Below are positions 9,373 to 18,784 of a stretch of 64,000 nucleotides of DNA, in pieces. A program made the translations under genes and the position numbers. The stretch lies in assembly GCA_024280635.1 (NCBI GenBank), contig JAJRPS010000003.1, positions 22,712 through 86,711 of the forward strand. Direction: 5' to 3'. Numbering within the stretch: the stretch's first letter is position 1; the number at the start of each line of letters is the position of its first letter. The notes beneath the pieces were generated by a model. The model was given only the letters and a program-made list of their open reading frames with translations. It did not search any database and was not told where the DNA came from. The stretch comes from Bacteroidota bacterium. Its GTDB lineage: Bacteria > Bacteroidota > Bacteroidia > Flavobacteriales > Flavobacteriaceae.

Positions 9373-10563
9373 TTACATTGTTTGCGTTAACACATCTAGC
9401 GGGTTATCGGTTTGCGTTAATTTTGCTTTTTTCACTACTGCTTTTGTATGACTACTTACACTTAAGATAACACCTAGTGCCGCACAAGTTATCCAAATAG
9501 ATGTTCCTCCTGAACTTATTAGCGGCAGTGTTTGCCCCGTAACAGGAAACAATTCCGTTGCAACCGCCATATTAATAAATGCCTGAAAAATGATAGGAAA
9601 CCCAACACCTATTACCACAAACTTGCCAAACAAATTTGTTGTTTTATTAACCAAAACAATCATCCTAAACAACAAGGATAGATATAATACCAATATGAAT
9701 ACCCCTACAAATAAACCCCACTCTTCTACAATTATGGCGTAAATAAAATCGGAAGATGATTGTGGTAAAAAGTTTTTTTGAACACTTTTACCTGGTCCTA
9801 AACCTGTTAATCCACCAGAAGCTATTGCCATTTTAGCACGTTCTATTTGATAGTCTTCCGCTGTATCTTCTCCATTTGAGAAATTTTCAACTCTGCTTAC
9901 CCATGTTTCTACACGATTAGGAAAAGCATCTGGAAACGCTTTTGCGGTTAGTCCGAAAAGTAATAAAAGTACTAATCCTAAACCTAAAATATAGCCTATA
10001 TATTTTAATGAATACCCTCCAACAAACGTGAGCATTAATACCATTGTAAAAATAATAGCTGTAGTAGATAGGTTTGACGGTAAAATAAGCGCTAGTATTA
10101 TTCCCACAGGAATCCAAAGTTTTATAAAACTCCCTTTAAACGTAACTACCTCACCCTTAATATTTGACAAATATTGCGCTACATACACCATTAAAACTAC
10201 TGCCGCTAATGTAGACGTTTGAAAAGAAGCTCCTATAATAGGAATTCCAACCCATCGAGTTGCTCCTCCTCGAGTAATTCCAAAAAACATCGTATACAAC
10301 AACAACGCAATTACAATTGGAAGTCCTATTTTTGATAATCCTTTAAAATAATGCGGTGGCATTTTATGCACCCCGTACATAACAGCAAACCCCACTGATA
10401 AATGAAATGCATGTTTAAGTAATAAACCTATTGAATTTTTACCGTATAAATTAACCAAATTACTACTAGCACTAAACACAGGTAAAAATGAAAATAATGC
10501 TAAAAGCGAAATAATAGCCCAAATGTATTTATCTCCTTTTATATGTTTAAAAATTGTTGTCAT
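9373..10563 (-). CDS. ftsW: Septal peptidoglycan glycosyltransferase FtsW
   Basis: SEDS-family membrane protein of 396 residues that polymerises lipid II at the septum together with its cognate class B PBP. About ten hydrophobic helices are visible. The SEDS hallmarks are present: WVGIPIIGASFQ near residue 103, the extracellular loop with GLGPGKSVQKNFLPQSSSDFIYAI, and the C-terminal PVTGQTLPLISSGGTS. Its partner is most likely FtsI, encoded five genes earlier in transcription order. The order murD-ftsW-murG is the usual dcw order. Confidence 0.95.
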   Translation of the reverse strand: MTTIFKHIKGDKYIWAIISLLALFSFLPVFSASSNLVNLYGKNSIGLLLKHAFHLSVGFAVMYGVHKMPPHYFKGLSKIGLPIVIALLLYTMFFGITRGGATRWVGIPIIGASFQTSTLAAVVLMVYVAQYLSNIKGEVVTFKGSFIKLWIPVGIILALILPSNLSTTAIIFTMVLMLTFVGGYSLKYIGYILGLGLVLLLLFGLTAKAFPDAFPNRVETWVSRVENFSNGEDTAEDYQIERAKMAIASGGLTGLGPGKSVQKNFLPQSSSDFIYAIIVEEWGLFVGVFILVLYLSLLFRMIVLVNKTTNLFGKFVVIGVGFPIIFQAFINMAVATELFPVTGQTLPLISSGGTSIWITCAALGVILSVSSHTKAVVKKAKLTQTDNPLDVLTQTM

Positions 10564-10610
10564 TTAATTACGGAACAATAGTTCTTTTTATTTTTGTTGA
10601 TTTAAAATTA

Positions 10611-11975
10611 TTATAACTTACGTACTGCGTTTTTAAATTGTCTTCCTCTATCTTCATAGTTTTCAAATAAATCAAAACTTGCACAAGCTGGTGATAACAA
10701 TACATTATCACCTTTTTCCGCTAACATATATGCCATCTTTACAGCTTCTTGCATGGACTGTGCTTCTGTTAACACCTCAACGGTACCATTAAAAACATTT
10801 TTAATTTTTTCATTACCTGCACCTAAACAAATAATAGCACGTACTTTTTCATGAACAAGTGGCAACAAATCAGCATAATCGTTTCCTTTATCTACTCCTC
10901 CAACAATCCAAACGGTTGGTGAGTTCATACTGTCCAATGCATAAAATACAGCATTTACATTTGTTGCCTTAGAGTCATTTATGTACTGCACATTTTGTAT
11001 TTTTAATACTCTTTCTAATCGATGCTCTACTCCTTGAAAATCTGATAAACTTTCTCTTATAGTCGCTTTTCTAATTTTCAACAAATTAGCAACTGTAGCT
11101 GCTGCCATTGCATTTTTAACATTGTGTTTTCCTTGTAATACGATATTTTGTATTGGCATAATAAATGTTTCGTTATTTATAGTTAGTTTAATATTGTTAT
11201 CGTCTAAACAGACGCCTTTTTTTATTTTTTTTGTTAATGAAAACGGCAATAATGTTGCTTGAACGGGATGCGTTTTCAAATATTTTTCTATTTCAATATC
11301 ATCAGCATCATAAATTAAATAATCGGATGCGGTTTGATTTTTTGTTATTCTAAATTTAGATGCGATATACTTTTCATATTGGTACTCATATCGATCCAAA
11401 TGATCTTCTGAAAGATTGGTAATTACAGCAATGTGCGGCTTAAAATCAATAATACCGTCCAATTGAAAACTACTAAGCTCCAAAACATAGTTATCAAATT
11501 TAGCTTCTGCCACCTGCAAAGCAAAACTATCACCTATATTACCTGCCAGCCCTACATTTAACTCATCTTTTAACAAATGATGTGTTAGCAATGCCGTGGT
11601 TGTTTTACCATTACTACCTGTTATTCCCACAAGGGCTGCATTGGTAAATTGCGCTGCAAATTCAATTTCTGAAATTACAAGAATTCCTTTCCTCTTTAAC
11701 TGAACCACTAACGGAACGGTATCTGGAATACCCGGACTTTTTACCACAACATCAGCCATTAAAATTTTAGCTTCGGTATGTTGCAATTCTTCCCAATCTA
11801 TTTCATTATTTATAAGAACTTTTTTATACTTACCTTTAATTTTTCCTTTATCAGAAACAAAAACATCATAACCTTTTTGCTTTCCTAAAATAGCTGCCCC
11901 TACTCCGCTTTCTCCACCACCAAGGATAACTAACGAATTACGATTGGCGTTTGACGTTTGACTATTTTTTTTCAT
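10611..11975 (-). CDS. murD: UDP-N-acetylmuramoyl-L-alanine--D-glutamate ligase MurD
   Basis: Cytoplasmic ligase adding D-glutamate to UDP-MurNAc-L-Ala. Three domains are visible: an N-terminal nucleotide-sugar domain with LGGGESGVGAA (residues 18-28), the central ATPase domain with GITGSNGKTTT (117-127), and a C-terminal domain with NDSKATN near residue 338 and the late motif LLSPACASFDLFENYEDRG. At 454 residues it is of normal length. It lies 44 nt after mraY and 47 nt before ftsW in transcription order. Confidence 0.96.
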   Translation of the reverse strand: MKKNSQTSNANRNSLVILGGGESGVGAAILGKQKGYDVFVSDKGKIKGKYKKVLINNEIDWEELQHTEAKILMADVVVKSPGIPDTVPLVVQLKRKGILVISEIEFAAQFTNAALVGITGSNGKTTTALLTHHLLKDELNVGLAGNIGDSFALQVAEAKFDNYVLELSSFQLDGIIDFKPHIAVITNLSEDHLDRYEYQYEKYIASKFRITKNQTASDYLIYDADDIEIEKYLKTHPVQATLLPFSLTKKIKKGVCLDDNNIKLTINNETFIMPIQNIVLQGKHNVKNAMAAATVANLLKIRKATIRESLSDFQGVEHRLERVLKIQNVQYINDSKATNVNAVFYALDSMNSPTVWIVGGVDKGNDYADLLPLVHEKVRAIICLGAGNEKIKNVFNGTVEVLTEAQSMQEAVKMAYMLAEKGDNVLLSPACASFDLFENYEDRGRQFKNAVRKL

Positions 11976-12019
11976 TTTATCATTTTAAATTTAGTATCCT
12001 AAATAATAAATTATTATGT

Positions 12020-13276
12020 TTATCTCATTTTCAAGGTTACAACAGTTAAAACGGCTAGCATGATACCAACTATCCAAAATCGATTTACAATTTTACTTTC
12101 ATGCATTCCTTTTTTCTGATAATGATGATGTAAGGGTGACATTAAGAATATTCGTTTTCCTTCTCCATATTTTTTTCGGGTATATTTAAAGTAACTCACT
12201 TGCAATACCACCGATAAATTTTCTACTAAAAAGATTCCGCATAAGATAGGAATCAACAATTCTTTACGCACCGCAATTGCAATTACAGCAATAATTCCTC
12301 CAATAGTTAAACTCCCCGTATCTCCCATAAATACTTGTGCTGGAAAAGTGTTATACCATAAAAAACCGATTAGCGCACCTACAAATGCACCTACAAAAAC
12401 GGTCATTTCTCCAATGCGTGGGATATACATTATATTGAGATAATCGGAAAATATGATATTACCAGACAACCACGTAAATAAACCCAATACGGATACTGCA
12501 ATTACCGATGTTCCTGCTGCCAACCCATCTATTCCATCCGTTAAATTGGCTCCGTTTGATACTGCTGTAATAATAAATATTACTATTGGTATAAAAATTA
12601 TCCATGCGTACTTACCCCAATCTTCATTAATTGCTGTTAGAATATCGGCATAATCAAATTCGTTATTTTTTAAAAATGGAATGGTTGTTTTTGTCGATTT
12701 CTCTTCTGCTTTAAATTGTTTTATTGCAGGGTTATGCATTACTAAATTAGTATTTCCCGTACTCACCATTGCCATTTGTATGTGTATTGGAACCTGTTCT
12801 TTTATAGTTACATTTTCATTAAAATACAATACCGATCCTACAATTAAACCCAAACCTACTTGTCCTAAAACTTTAAATTTTCCACTTAATCCGTCTTTAT
12901 CGTTCTTGAACTTTTTAATGTAATCATCAATAAACCCTATCGTCCCCATCCACAACGTGGTAACAATTAACAACAACACATATACATTATCTAGTTTTGC
13001 GAAAAGCAATACTGGTATTAGTGTTGCAATGATAATGATGATGCCTCCCATTGTTGGCGTACCTTGTTTTTCTTTTTGCCCCTCCAAACCTAAATCACGT
13101 ACGGTTTCACCAATTTGTTGATTGCGCAAAAAGTTAATGATATGCTTCCCAAATATCATAGAAATTAACAACGACACCAATACTGCCATTGCAGCTCTAA
13201 ACGTAATAAACTGAAACAATGTTGCTCCTGGTAGCTGATATTGATCTTCTAAAAATTGGAATAAATAGTATAGCAT
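12020..13276 (-). CDS. mraY: Phospho-N-acetylmuramoyl-pentapeptide-transferase MraY
   Basis: Polytopic membrane enzyme that transfers phospho-MurNAc-pentapeptide to undecaprenyl phosphate, giving lipid I. Family motifs are clear: [11 protein letters not shown], the catalytic [30 protein letters not shown] and the C-terminal [11 protein letters not shown]. The protein is 418 residues against about 360 in E. coli. The surplus is a hydrophilic insertion at roughly residues 155-225, probably in a loop, that includes [12 protein letters not shown]. Similar insertions are common in Bacteroidota MraY proteins. Confidence 0.96.
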   Translation of the reverse strand: MLYYLFQFLEDQYQLPGATLFQFITFRAAMAVLVSLLISMIFGKHIINFLRNQQIGETVRDLGLEGQKEKQGTPTMGGIIIIIATLIPVLLFAKLDNVYVLLLIVTTLWMGTIGFIDDYIKKFKNDKDGLSGKFKVLGQVGLGLIVGSVLYFNENVTIKEQVPIHIQMAMVSTGNTNLVMHNPAIKQFKAEEKSTKTTIPFLKNNEFDYADILTAINEDWGKYAWIIFIPIVIFIITAVSNGANLTDGIDGLAAGTSVIAVSVLGLFTWLSGNIIFSDYLNIMYIPRIGEMTVFVGAFVGALIGFLWYNTFPAQVFMGDTGSLTIGGIIAVIAIAVRKELLIPILCGIFLVENLSVVLQVSYFKYTRKKYGEGKRIFLMSPLHHHYQKKGMHESKIVNRFWIVGIMLAVLTVVTLKMR

Positions 13277-13319
13277 ATTTTTAATTACTTAATTGTTCTT
13301 GACTGCGCTCGAACTGATG

Positions 13320-14786
13320 TTATTTTTCTAATTTGTTTAATATTTCGGTTACCGTTACTAAATCATCAAAATGATTTTTCACACCATTAATTTCTTGATA
13401 ATCTTCATGACCTTTACCTGCTATTAAAATAATATCATTGCCTTCTGCCATTTGACAAGCGGTTTTAATTGCATTGAAACGATTGGTAATTGACGTTGTT
13501 TTTTTGAAATTTTGTGGAGCTACTCCAGCTTCCATTTCTTCAATAATTATTTCTGGGTTTTCTGTACGTGGATTATCACTTGTAAAAACTGCATGACTAC
13601 TTAACTCTGACGCTATGTGTGCCATTTTTGGTCGCTTGGTTTTATCTCTATCACCTCCACAACCTACAACAGTAATGAGTTGCTCATTACCTGTACGAAT
13701 ATCATTTATGGTTTGCAATACATTTTTTAGTGCATCTGGTGTGTGTGCATAATCTACAATTGCTGTAATTTTTTCATTTTTAGAAACTAAATATTGAAAA
13801 CGACCACTCACGCTTTCTAACATGCTAATTAGCCGTAAATTCTCAATATGCTCCAAACCTAATAATTCTCCTGTTGCAAAAATGGCTAGCAAATTATAAG
13901 CATTAAAGGCTCCTATTAATTTTGTCCAAACTTCTTCATTATTAATTTTTAATAACAATCCTGAAAATTGATTTTCTAATATTTGTGCTCGATAATCGGC
14001 ATAACTTTTTAATGCGTAGGTTACTTTTTTAGCCTTGGTGTTTTGCAACATGATGCTACCATTTTTATCATCAATATTTACCAATGCAAAAGCATCTTTA
14101 GGTAATTGATCAAAGAAAACTTTTTTCACATCTCGATATTCGGCAAATGTGTTGTGATAATCTAAATGATCATGAGAAAGGTTTGTAAAAATACCTCCTT
14201 TGAAATGCAAACCATCTATTCTTTTTTGATGAATACCGTGTGAGCTGACTTCCATAAAACAATATTCAACCCCAGCATCATTCATCATAGATAAATATTT
14301 ATTTATGGTTAATGAATCTGGTGTGGTATGAGTTGCTTTATATTCCACTTCATCAATCATTACGGTAACTGTAGACAACAATCCTACTTTATATCCTGCA
14401 TTTTTAAATTGTTGATACAATAGTGTTGCAATAGTAGTTTTACCATTAGTACCCGTTACTCCTATTAATTGCAATTTACGAGACGGATGATTGTGAAAAT
14501 TTGCTGCTAATATTGCCAATGCCAAATTGGTATCTGCTACCTGAACATGGGTAACCTCATCTTTAGTTTGTGTAGGCAACACTTGGCATACAATTGTGTT
14601 TGCTCCTAATGCAATTGCTTTTTCAATATAATCATGACCATCACTAAGCGTACCTACTAATGCTACAAATACATCATTTTGCTTCACTTTACGCGAATCA
14701 AATTGAATAGTAGACACCTCAACATCTGTGCTTCCTTTTACGGTTTCAATAGCTACTTTATATAATATGTCTTTTAAATTTTTCAC
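13320..14786 (-). CDS. murE: UDP-N-acetylmuramoyl-L-alanyl-D-glutamate--2,6-diaminopimelate ligase MurE
   Basis: Cytoplasmic ligase adding the third stem-peptide residue. The ATP-binding motif GTNGKTT is at residues 112-118. The substrate-selecting motif DNPR occurs in FTSDNPRTENPE, which in this family indicates meso-diaminopimelate rather than lysine. Length is 488 residues. The start is a GTG that overlaps the ftsI stop codon (GTGA), so translation is probably coupled. It is followed by mraY; murF is not in this cluster. Confidence 0.95.
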   Translation of the reverse strand: MKNLKDILYKVAIETVKGSTDVEVSTIQFDSRKVKQNDVFVALVGTLSDGHDYIEKAIALGANTIVCQVLPTQTKDEVTHVQVADTNLALAILAANFHNHPSRKLQLIGVTGTNGKTTIATLLYQQFKNAGYKVGLLSTVTVMIDEVEYKATHTTPDSLTINKYLSMMNDAGVEYCFMEVSSHGIHQKRIDGLHFKGGIFTNLSHDHLDYHNTFAEYRDVKKVFFDQLPKDAFALVNIDDKNGSIMLQNTKAKKVTYALKSYADYRAQILENQFSGLLLKINNEEVWTKLIGAFNAYNLLAIFATGELLGLEHIENLRLISMLESVSGRFQYLVSKNEKITAIVDYAHTPDALKNVLQTINDIRTGNEQLITVVGCGGDRDKTKRPKMAHIASELSSHAVFTSDNPRTENPEIIIEEMEAGVAPQNFKKTTSITNRFNAIKTACQMAEGNDIILIAGKGHEDYQEINGVKNHFDDLVTVTEILNKLEK

Positions 14787-16771
14787 GATACCGTTAATAC
14801 AATTACTTGATTACTTTTTATTTTTTCCCCTACATTTAAGGATTGTTTTTTTACCTTTCCGTTTCCGTTTACGATTACTTTTAATCCTAAGTTTTCTAAA
14901 AACGGAATAGCATCCATTGCACTCATTCCTTTTACATTCGGAATTACTTTATATGATTTTTCGCACTTTACATCATAAGAAGCATATATATCTTTTAAAT
15001 TATTATCTGCATCAAAAGCTATTGATACTTCATCTACCAAAGGCGTATCAGTATATATTTTTTTAGCTATTTTTTTAAATACTGGAGCTGCAACCACATT
15101 ACCGTAATAACCAATGGCAGTATTGGGTTTGTGTATTACTACTATGCAGGAATACTTTGGATTGTCTGCAGGAAAATATCCTGCAAAAGAAGCTATGTAG
15201 TTCTTTTTTGCTGTTTTATCTCCATAATCTGTACGACAGGTTCCCGTTTTACCAGCCATTGAAAAATTTGGAGTATAAATATTTCTTGCTGTACCTCTTT
15301 TAACCACATTTTTCATCATTTCCTTAACTTTTCCTATTGTGGCATCTGAGCATATTTTAGGGTTGATAACCTCTTTTTTAAATACTTTTATTGGTGCTTC
15401 CTCTTTAAAATCACGAATAGCTTTTACAAAACGAGGTTTTACCATCTCGCCATTATTTGCAATGGCATTATAAAACGTTAAAATTTGCAATGGCGTTAAT
15501 GAAACCCCATACCCATACGCCATCCACGGCAATGAAATTCCACTCCAACTAGCATCATTTGGATGTGGGATAATAGGCTTTCCCTCCCCTTTAAAATCCA
15601 ATCCTAACGGTTCATTTAACCCCATATTATACAAACGATTTACAAAAGCTTCGGGATTGTTTTTAAATCCTTTCATCACAATTTTTACAAATCCTGTATT
15701 GGAAGACAACTCAAATGCACGTGCTGCTGTTATTTTACCATAACCTCCATGATGAGAATCTCGCACTTTGTATTTATTAAAAAAAGTAAGCACCCCTTTT
15801 TCCGTATCTACCACCGTACTACTATCTATTTTTTTACTCTCTAAAGCCGCTACCATAACCATTAATTTAAATGTAGATCCTGGTTCACAGGATTCTCCTA
15901 TAGCATGATTTAATTGCTCATAATATCCTCCTTTTGAGGTTCTTTTTAAATTTGATATTGCTTTTATTTCTCCTGTTTTGGTTTCCATTACCACCACAGT
16001 ACCGTGGTCTGCTTCAAATTTTTCTAACTGTTCTAATAACGCATGATGTGCAATATCTTGAATATTTACATTCAATGTAGTAACCACATCTTTACCATTT
16101 TCTGGTTCTATTTCATTTTCATCCTTAATCGGCTTGTATTTTCCTTTTGCTATTTTTTGAACCAGTTGTTTGCCATCAACCCCTTTTAAATAAGCTTTTC
16201 CATATGCCCCTTCAATACCTGCTCCCGAACCTTCAAAACCAATTGTTCTTCGAGCAATACCTGCAATAGGATGCTCTCGTATTGTGCGTTGTTCCACAAT
16301 AATCCCTCCTTTATTGGCTCCCAACTTGAATAGTGGAAAATTTTTAATACGCACATAATCAGAATACCCTAAATTTCTAGCGATAAGCTTATATCTGTTT
16401 CTATGTACACGTGATTTTTTTAAAGCTCTTTTATAATAGGATGCGTTTTCAGGAAGCATTACCGCTAATGAATCTGATAAAGCATTAATGTGTTTTTTAA
16501 AATTTTTATCCGTAACCGTAACCGCATCCCAACGAATATCATATTTAGGTACTGATGTTGCTAACAAGCTACCATCATCAGCATAAATACTACCTCTATT
16601 TGCGTATATTGTTTTATGCTTTATGTTCCGTTTTTCTACTAATTTCCGATAAGCATCACCATCAACATACTGCACATTAATTAGCTGCACTACAATTGCA
16701 ATAGCCAACACCAAAAGGAGAACTACCACAATGTACAAGCGATATAATATATTTTTATTTGTTGCTGACAC
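14783..16771 (-). CDS. ftsI: Class B penicillin-binding protein FtsI/PBP3 with C-terminal PASTA domain
   Basis: Septal transpeptidase that cross-links peptidoglycan. A single membrane anchor (about residues 8-31) is followed by the PBP dimer domain with the conserved RGSIYADDG (59-67). The transpeptidase domain has the three catalytic motifs: S299-TFK302, S356-SN358 and K508-TG510. The last 60 residues (from KVIPNVKGMSAMDAIPFL) form one PASTA domain, an arrangement better known from SpoVD and PBP2x. Length is 662 residues. It lies 4 nt after ftsL and overlaps murE by 4 nt. Confidence 0.95.
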   Translation of the reverse strand: MSATNKNILYRLYIVVVLLLVLAIAIVVQLINVQYVDGDAYRKLVEKRNIKHKTIYANRGSIYADDGSLLATSVPKYDIRWDAVTVTDKNFKKHINALSDSLAVMLPENASYYKRALKKSRVHRNRYKLIARNLGYSDYVRIKNFPLFKLGANKGGIIVEQRTIREHPIAGIARRTIGFEGSGAGIEGAYGKAYLKGVDGKQLVQKIAKGKYKPIKDENEIEPENGKDVVTTLNVNIQDIAHHALLEQLEKFEADHGTVVVMETKTGEIKAISNLKRTSKGGYYEQLNHAIGESCEPGSTFKLMVMVAALESKKIDSSTVVDTEKGVLTFFNKYKVRDSHHGGYGKITAARAFELSSNTGFVKIVMKGFKNNPEAFVNRLYNMGLNEPLGLDFKGEGKPIIPHPNDASWSGISLPWMAYGYGVSLTPLQILTFYNAIANNGEMVKPRFVKAIRDFKEEAPIKVFKKEVINPKICSDATIGKVKEMMKNVVKRGTARNIYTPNFSMAGKTGTCRTDYGDKTAKKNYIASFAGYFPADNPKYSCIVVIHKPNTAIGYYGNVVAAPVFKKIAKKIYTDTPLVDEVSIAFDADNNLKDIYASYDVKCEKSYKVIPNVKGMSAMDAIPFLENLGLKVIVNGNGKVKKQSLNVGEKIKSNQVIVLTVS

Positions 16772-16775
16772 TATT

Positions 16776-17090
16776 TTATTTTTGTATGATTCTTATTTTT
16801 TTAGGCGGCTCATTAGAAGACACCAAACCACTATTTTTTACTTTTTTCACCACTAGCGATTCCATTTTGAGCTTCATTAAAATGGAACGTAAATCAACAT
16901 ATTCTGAGCGGAGTTCTTTTACTTTTTTATCCAACACATTAATTTGTTGTATTTTTTTTTCGGTACGATGAGAGCTCCCTATCATTACAATAAATAATAA
17001 GGTTGCAAACAGTATAAACCTCCAGTTTTTTGCCGAATCATCATCAATCAAAAACCTCCCTTTTAATATGTGTAGCAAGTTTCTTTTCAT
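16776..17090 (-). CDS. ftsL: FtsL-like cell division protein
   Basis: Small bitopic protein of 104 residues. It has one transmembrane segment (about residues 24-39, FRFILFATLLFIVMIG-type), followed by a heptad-like helical stretch rich in Lys, Glu and Leu that suggests the coiled coil of FtsL/DivIC proteins. FtsL sequences are poorly conserved, so the call rests on size, topology and position. The start codon overlaps the rsmH stop by one base, and ftsI follows after 4 nt. Confidence 0.8.
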   Translation of the reverse strand: MKRNLLHILKGRFLIDDDSAKNWRFILFATLLFIVMIGSSHRTEKKIQQINVLDKKVKELRSEYVDLRSILMKLKMESLVVKKVKNSGLVSSNEPPKKIRIIQK

Positions 17091-17992
17091 TACAATCGTT
17101 TTGCTATACGCAATTTTGCACTTCGAGCTCTATTGTTTACTTTTATTTCTGCTGCTGACGGAATAACTAATTTTCCCACCTTTTTAAAAGGAACGGAAAA
17201 GTTTCCAAAAAAATCTTTTTCAGGCTCACCTTCAAACATTCCGTTTCTAATAAACCTTTTCACCAACCTATCTTCTAGAGAGTGATAGGATATTAAACTA
17301 ATGCGCCCATTTTTATCTAATAAATCTGTAGTTTGCAATAAAAACTCCTCTATTACCAACAACTCTTCATTTACCTCAATACGAATGGCTTGAAAAATTT
17401 TAGCCAACACTTTATGCTCTGCATGTTGCGGCAAAAACTTATCCAATACGGTTTTTAAATCTTCAACTGTTTTTATAGGCGTTTCTCTTGCCCCTATAAT
17501 TGTTTCGGCTATTGCTTTTGCATTGGTTAACTCCCCATAAACCGAAAACATTTTTCGCAACGCTTCTTCTGTATGAAAATTTACAACATCATAAGCTGAT
17601 GTTTTCATTTTTGTGCTCATTCGCATATCCAAATCACCATCAAAGCGGATAGAAAACCCTCTATCTGGCACATCAAACTGATGTGAAGAAACTCCAAAAT
17701 CACCCAAAACACCATCTACCTTTTTAATTCCGTAGAAACGCAAAAACCGTTTAATGTATCTGAAATTTTCATGTATTAATGTAAAACGCTTATCATCAAT
17801 TGCATTTTTTAATGCATCTTCGTCTTGATCAAAAGCAAATAATTTTCCTTTTTCACTTAAACGAGAAAGAATTTCTTTTGAATGCCCTCCGCCACCAAAA
17901 GTAACATCAACATACACGCCGTCAGGATTAATATTCAACCCATCAACACTTTCTTTTAACAATACAGGATTATGATATTCCATTTTCTTCAT
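17090..17992 (-). CDS. rsmH: 16S rRNA (cytosine-1402-N4)-methyltransferase RsmH
   Basis: SAM-dependent methyltransferase modifying C1402 of 16S rRNA in the ribosomal P site. The N-terminus HNPVLLKESVDGL and the SAM loop VTFGGGGHSKEILSR (about residues 29-43) are diagnostic. The late motif SYHSLEDRLVKRFI (about 235-248) and the C-terminal NNRARSAKLRIAKR also match. Length is 300 residues. The start at 17992 has a good ribosome-binding site (GGGAG, 7 nt upstream) inside the end of mraZ; a second ATG three codons later is possible. It overlaps mraZ by 23 nt. Confidence 0.96.
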   Translation of the reverse strand: MKKMEYHNPVLLKESVDGLNINPDGVYVDVTFGGGGHSKEILSRLSEKGKLFAFDQDEDALKNAIDDKRFTLIHENFRYIKRFLRFYGIKKVDGVLGDFGVSSHQFDVPDRGFSIRFDGDLDMRMSTKMKTSAYDVVNFHTEEALRKMFSVYGELTNAKAIAETIIGARETPIKTVEDLKTVLDKFLPQHAEHKVLAKIFQAIRIEVNEELLVIEEFLLQTTDLLDKNGRISLISYHSLEDRLVKRFIRNGMFEGEPEKDFFGNFSVPFKKVGKLVIPSAAEIKVNNRARSAKLRIAKRL

Positions 17993-18440
17993 TTTTATCT
18001 CCCATTACTTCCTCTGCTAAATCAGCAAAATCTACCGCTGCATCATCTATTGCTTTTTCATACGCTTCTTTATCCCAAATTTCCAAGATATTTACTGATG
18101 ATGAAATCACTATTTCCTTCTTCAATCCTGCAAAACCAATTAAATCTTTCGCCACCAATAAACGACCAGAGCTATCCAATTCAATCAATTTTACACCCGC
18201 CGTAAAACGACGCACAAAATCATTATTCTTTTTATTGAAACGGTTGAGCTTGTTTACTTTTTGCATCAACTCGCTCCACTCTTCCATAGAATACAATTCC
18301 AAACACGATTGAAAAACAGCGCGCTTTAAAACAAAACCATCCTCCAAAACCGAAGACAATTGCTTTTTTAACACCGCAGGAAGCATTATTCTCCCTTTTG
18401 CGTCAATTTTACACTCGTATGTTCCTATTAAATTTATCAC
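17970..18440 (-). CDS. mraZ: Transcriptional regulator MraZ
   Basis: First gene of the dcw cluster and a DNA-binding protein of 156 residues with two SpoVT/AbrB-like half domains. The first contains YECKIDAKGRIMLPA and the second VKLIELDSSGRLLVAKDL. In other bacteria MraZ forms a ring that binds a series of direct repeats before its own gene and represses the cluster. A matching array lies 46-72 nt upstream of this ATG. A canonical -7 box is at 18467-18474. Confidence 0.96.
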   Translation of the reverse strand: MINLIGTYECKIDAKGRIMLPAVLKKQLSSVLEDGFVLKRAVFQSCLELYSMEEWSELMQKVNKLNRFNKKNNDFVRRFTAGVKLIELDSSGRLLVAKDLIGFAGLKKEIVISSSVNILEIWDKEAYEKAIDDAAVDFADLAEEVMGDKNEENGIS

Positions 18441-18466
18441 TGTTTTTTTTACACTTCTTTATTTGT

Positions 18467-18474
18467 CAAAGATA
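18467..18474 (-). promoter_or_regulatory. mraZ promoter -7 box
   Basis: The minus strand reads TATCTTTG, an exact match to the Bacteroidota -7 consensus TAnnTTTG, 26 nt before the mraZ start. A TTG at 18499-18501 could be the -33 element, although the 24-nt spacer is slightly long; it lies inside the repeat array. Confidence 0.55.
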
Positions 18475-18479
18475 ATAGA

Positions 18480-18512
18480 TTTTTACCACTTTTTACCACA
18501 ACTTACCACTTT
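18480..18512 (-). promoter_or_regulatory. Triple 10-bp direct repeat, putative MraZ operator
   Basis: On the minus strand the core heptamers AAAGTGG, GTTGTGG and AAAGTGG lie at 18506-18512, 18496-18502 and 18486-18492. Each is followed by TAA, giving an exact 10-bp period. The AAAGTGK-N3 triple repeat is the form reported for MraZ boxes in mycoplasmas. A fourth, weaker copy (GTGGTGAAAC) is at 18521-18530. The array overlaps the expected -33 region of the mraZ promoter, as suits a repressor. Confidence 0.75.
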
Positions 18513-18784
18513 GTTAATAAGTTTCACCACAACAAGTTAAAACACTATTAATACGTAGATGTTTAATATGTTGAAAGCTCGGTCAGACAAAAGAAATATC
18601 AAAAAATGAAAAGAAAAAATCCGTTTGAAAGCGCACCATACATTCCTTAATTTACCCTCTAAAAAGATGTTACCGCCCTAAACATTACTTCTTACACAAG
18701 TTTCTTTTATTTTAAAATAATGATAAAAAAAAAAAGCGTATTTTTGTGCGTTACAAAAAAAGAGTTACTGACTAATTACACTAC

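Larger units (their letters stand above)
18441..18784. other. Divergent regulatory region between mraZ and the alpha/beta hydrolase gene
   Basis: This 344-bp gap holds the mraZ -7 box and repeat array near the left end. A plus-strand -7 box, TATTTTTG at 18739-18746, lies 38 nt before the hydrolase ATG. The middle (about 18540-18720) is low-complexity AT-rich sequence with no convincing gene. Confidence 0.7.

Noticed and set aside
18606..18650. A 14-codon ORF (ATG to TAA) in the gap upstream of mraZ, a possible leader peptide.
   Set aside because: Too short to support, no ribosome-binding site or conserved context visible, and AT-rich sequence yields such frames by chance.
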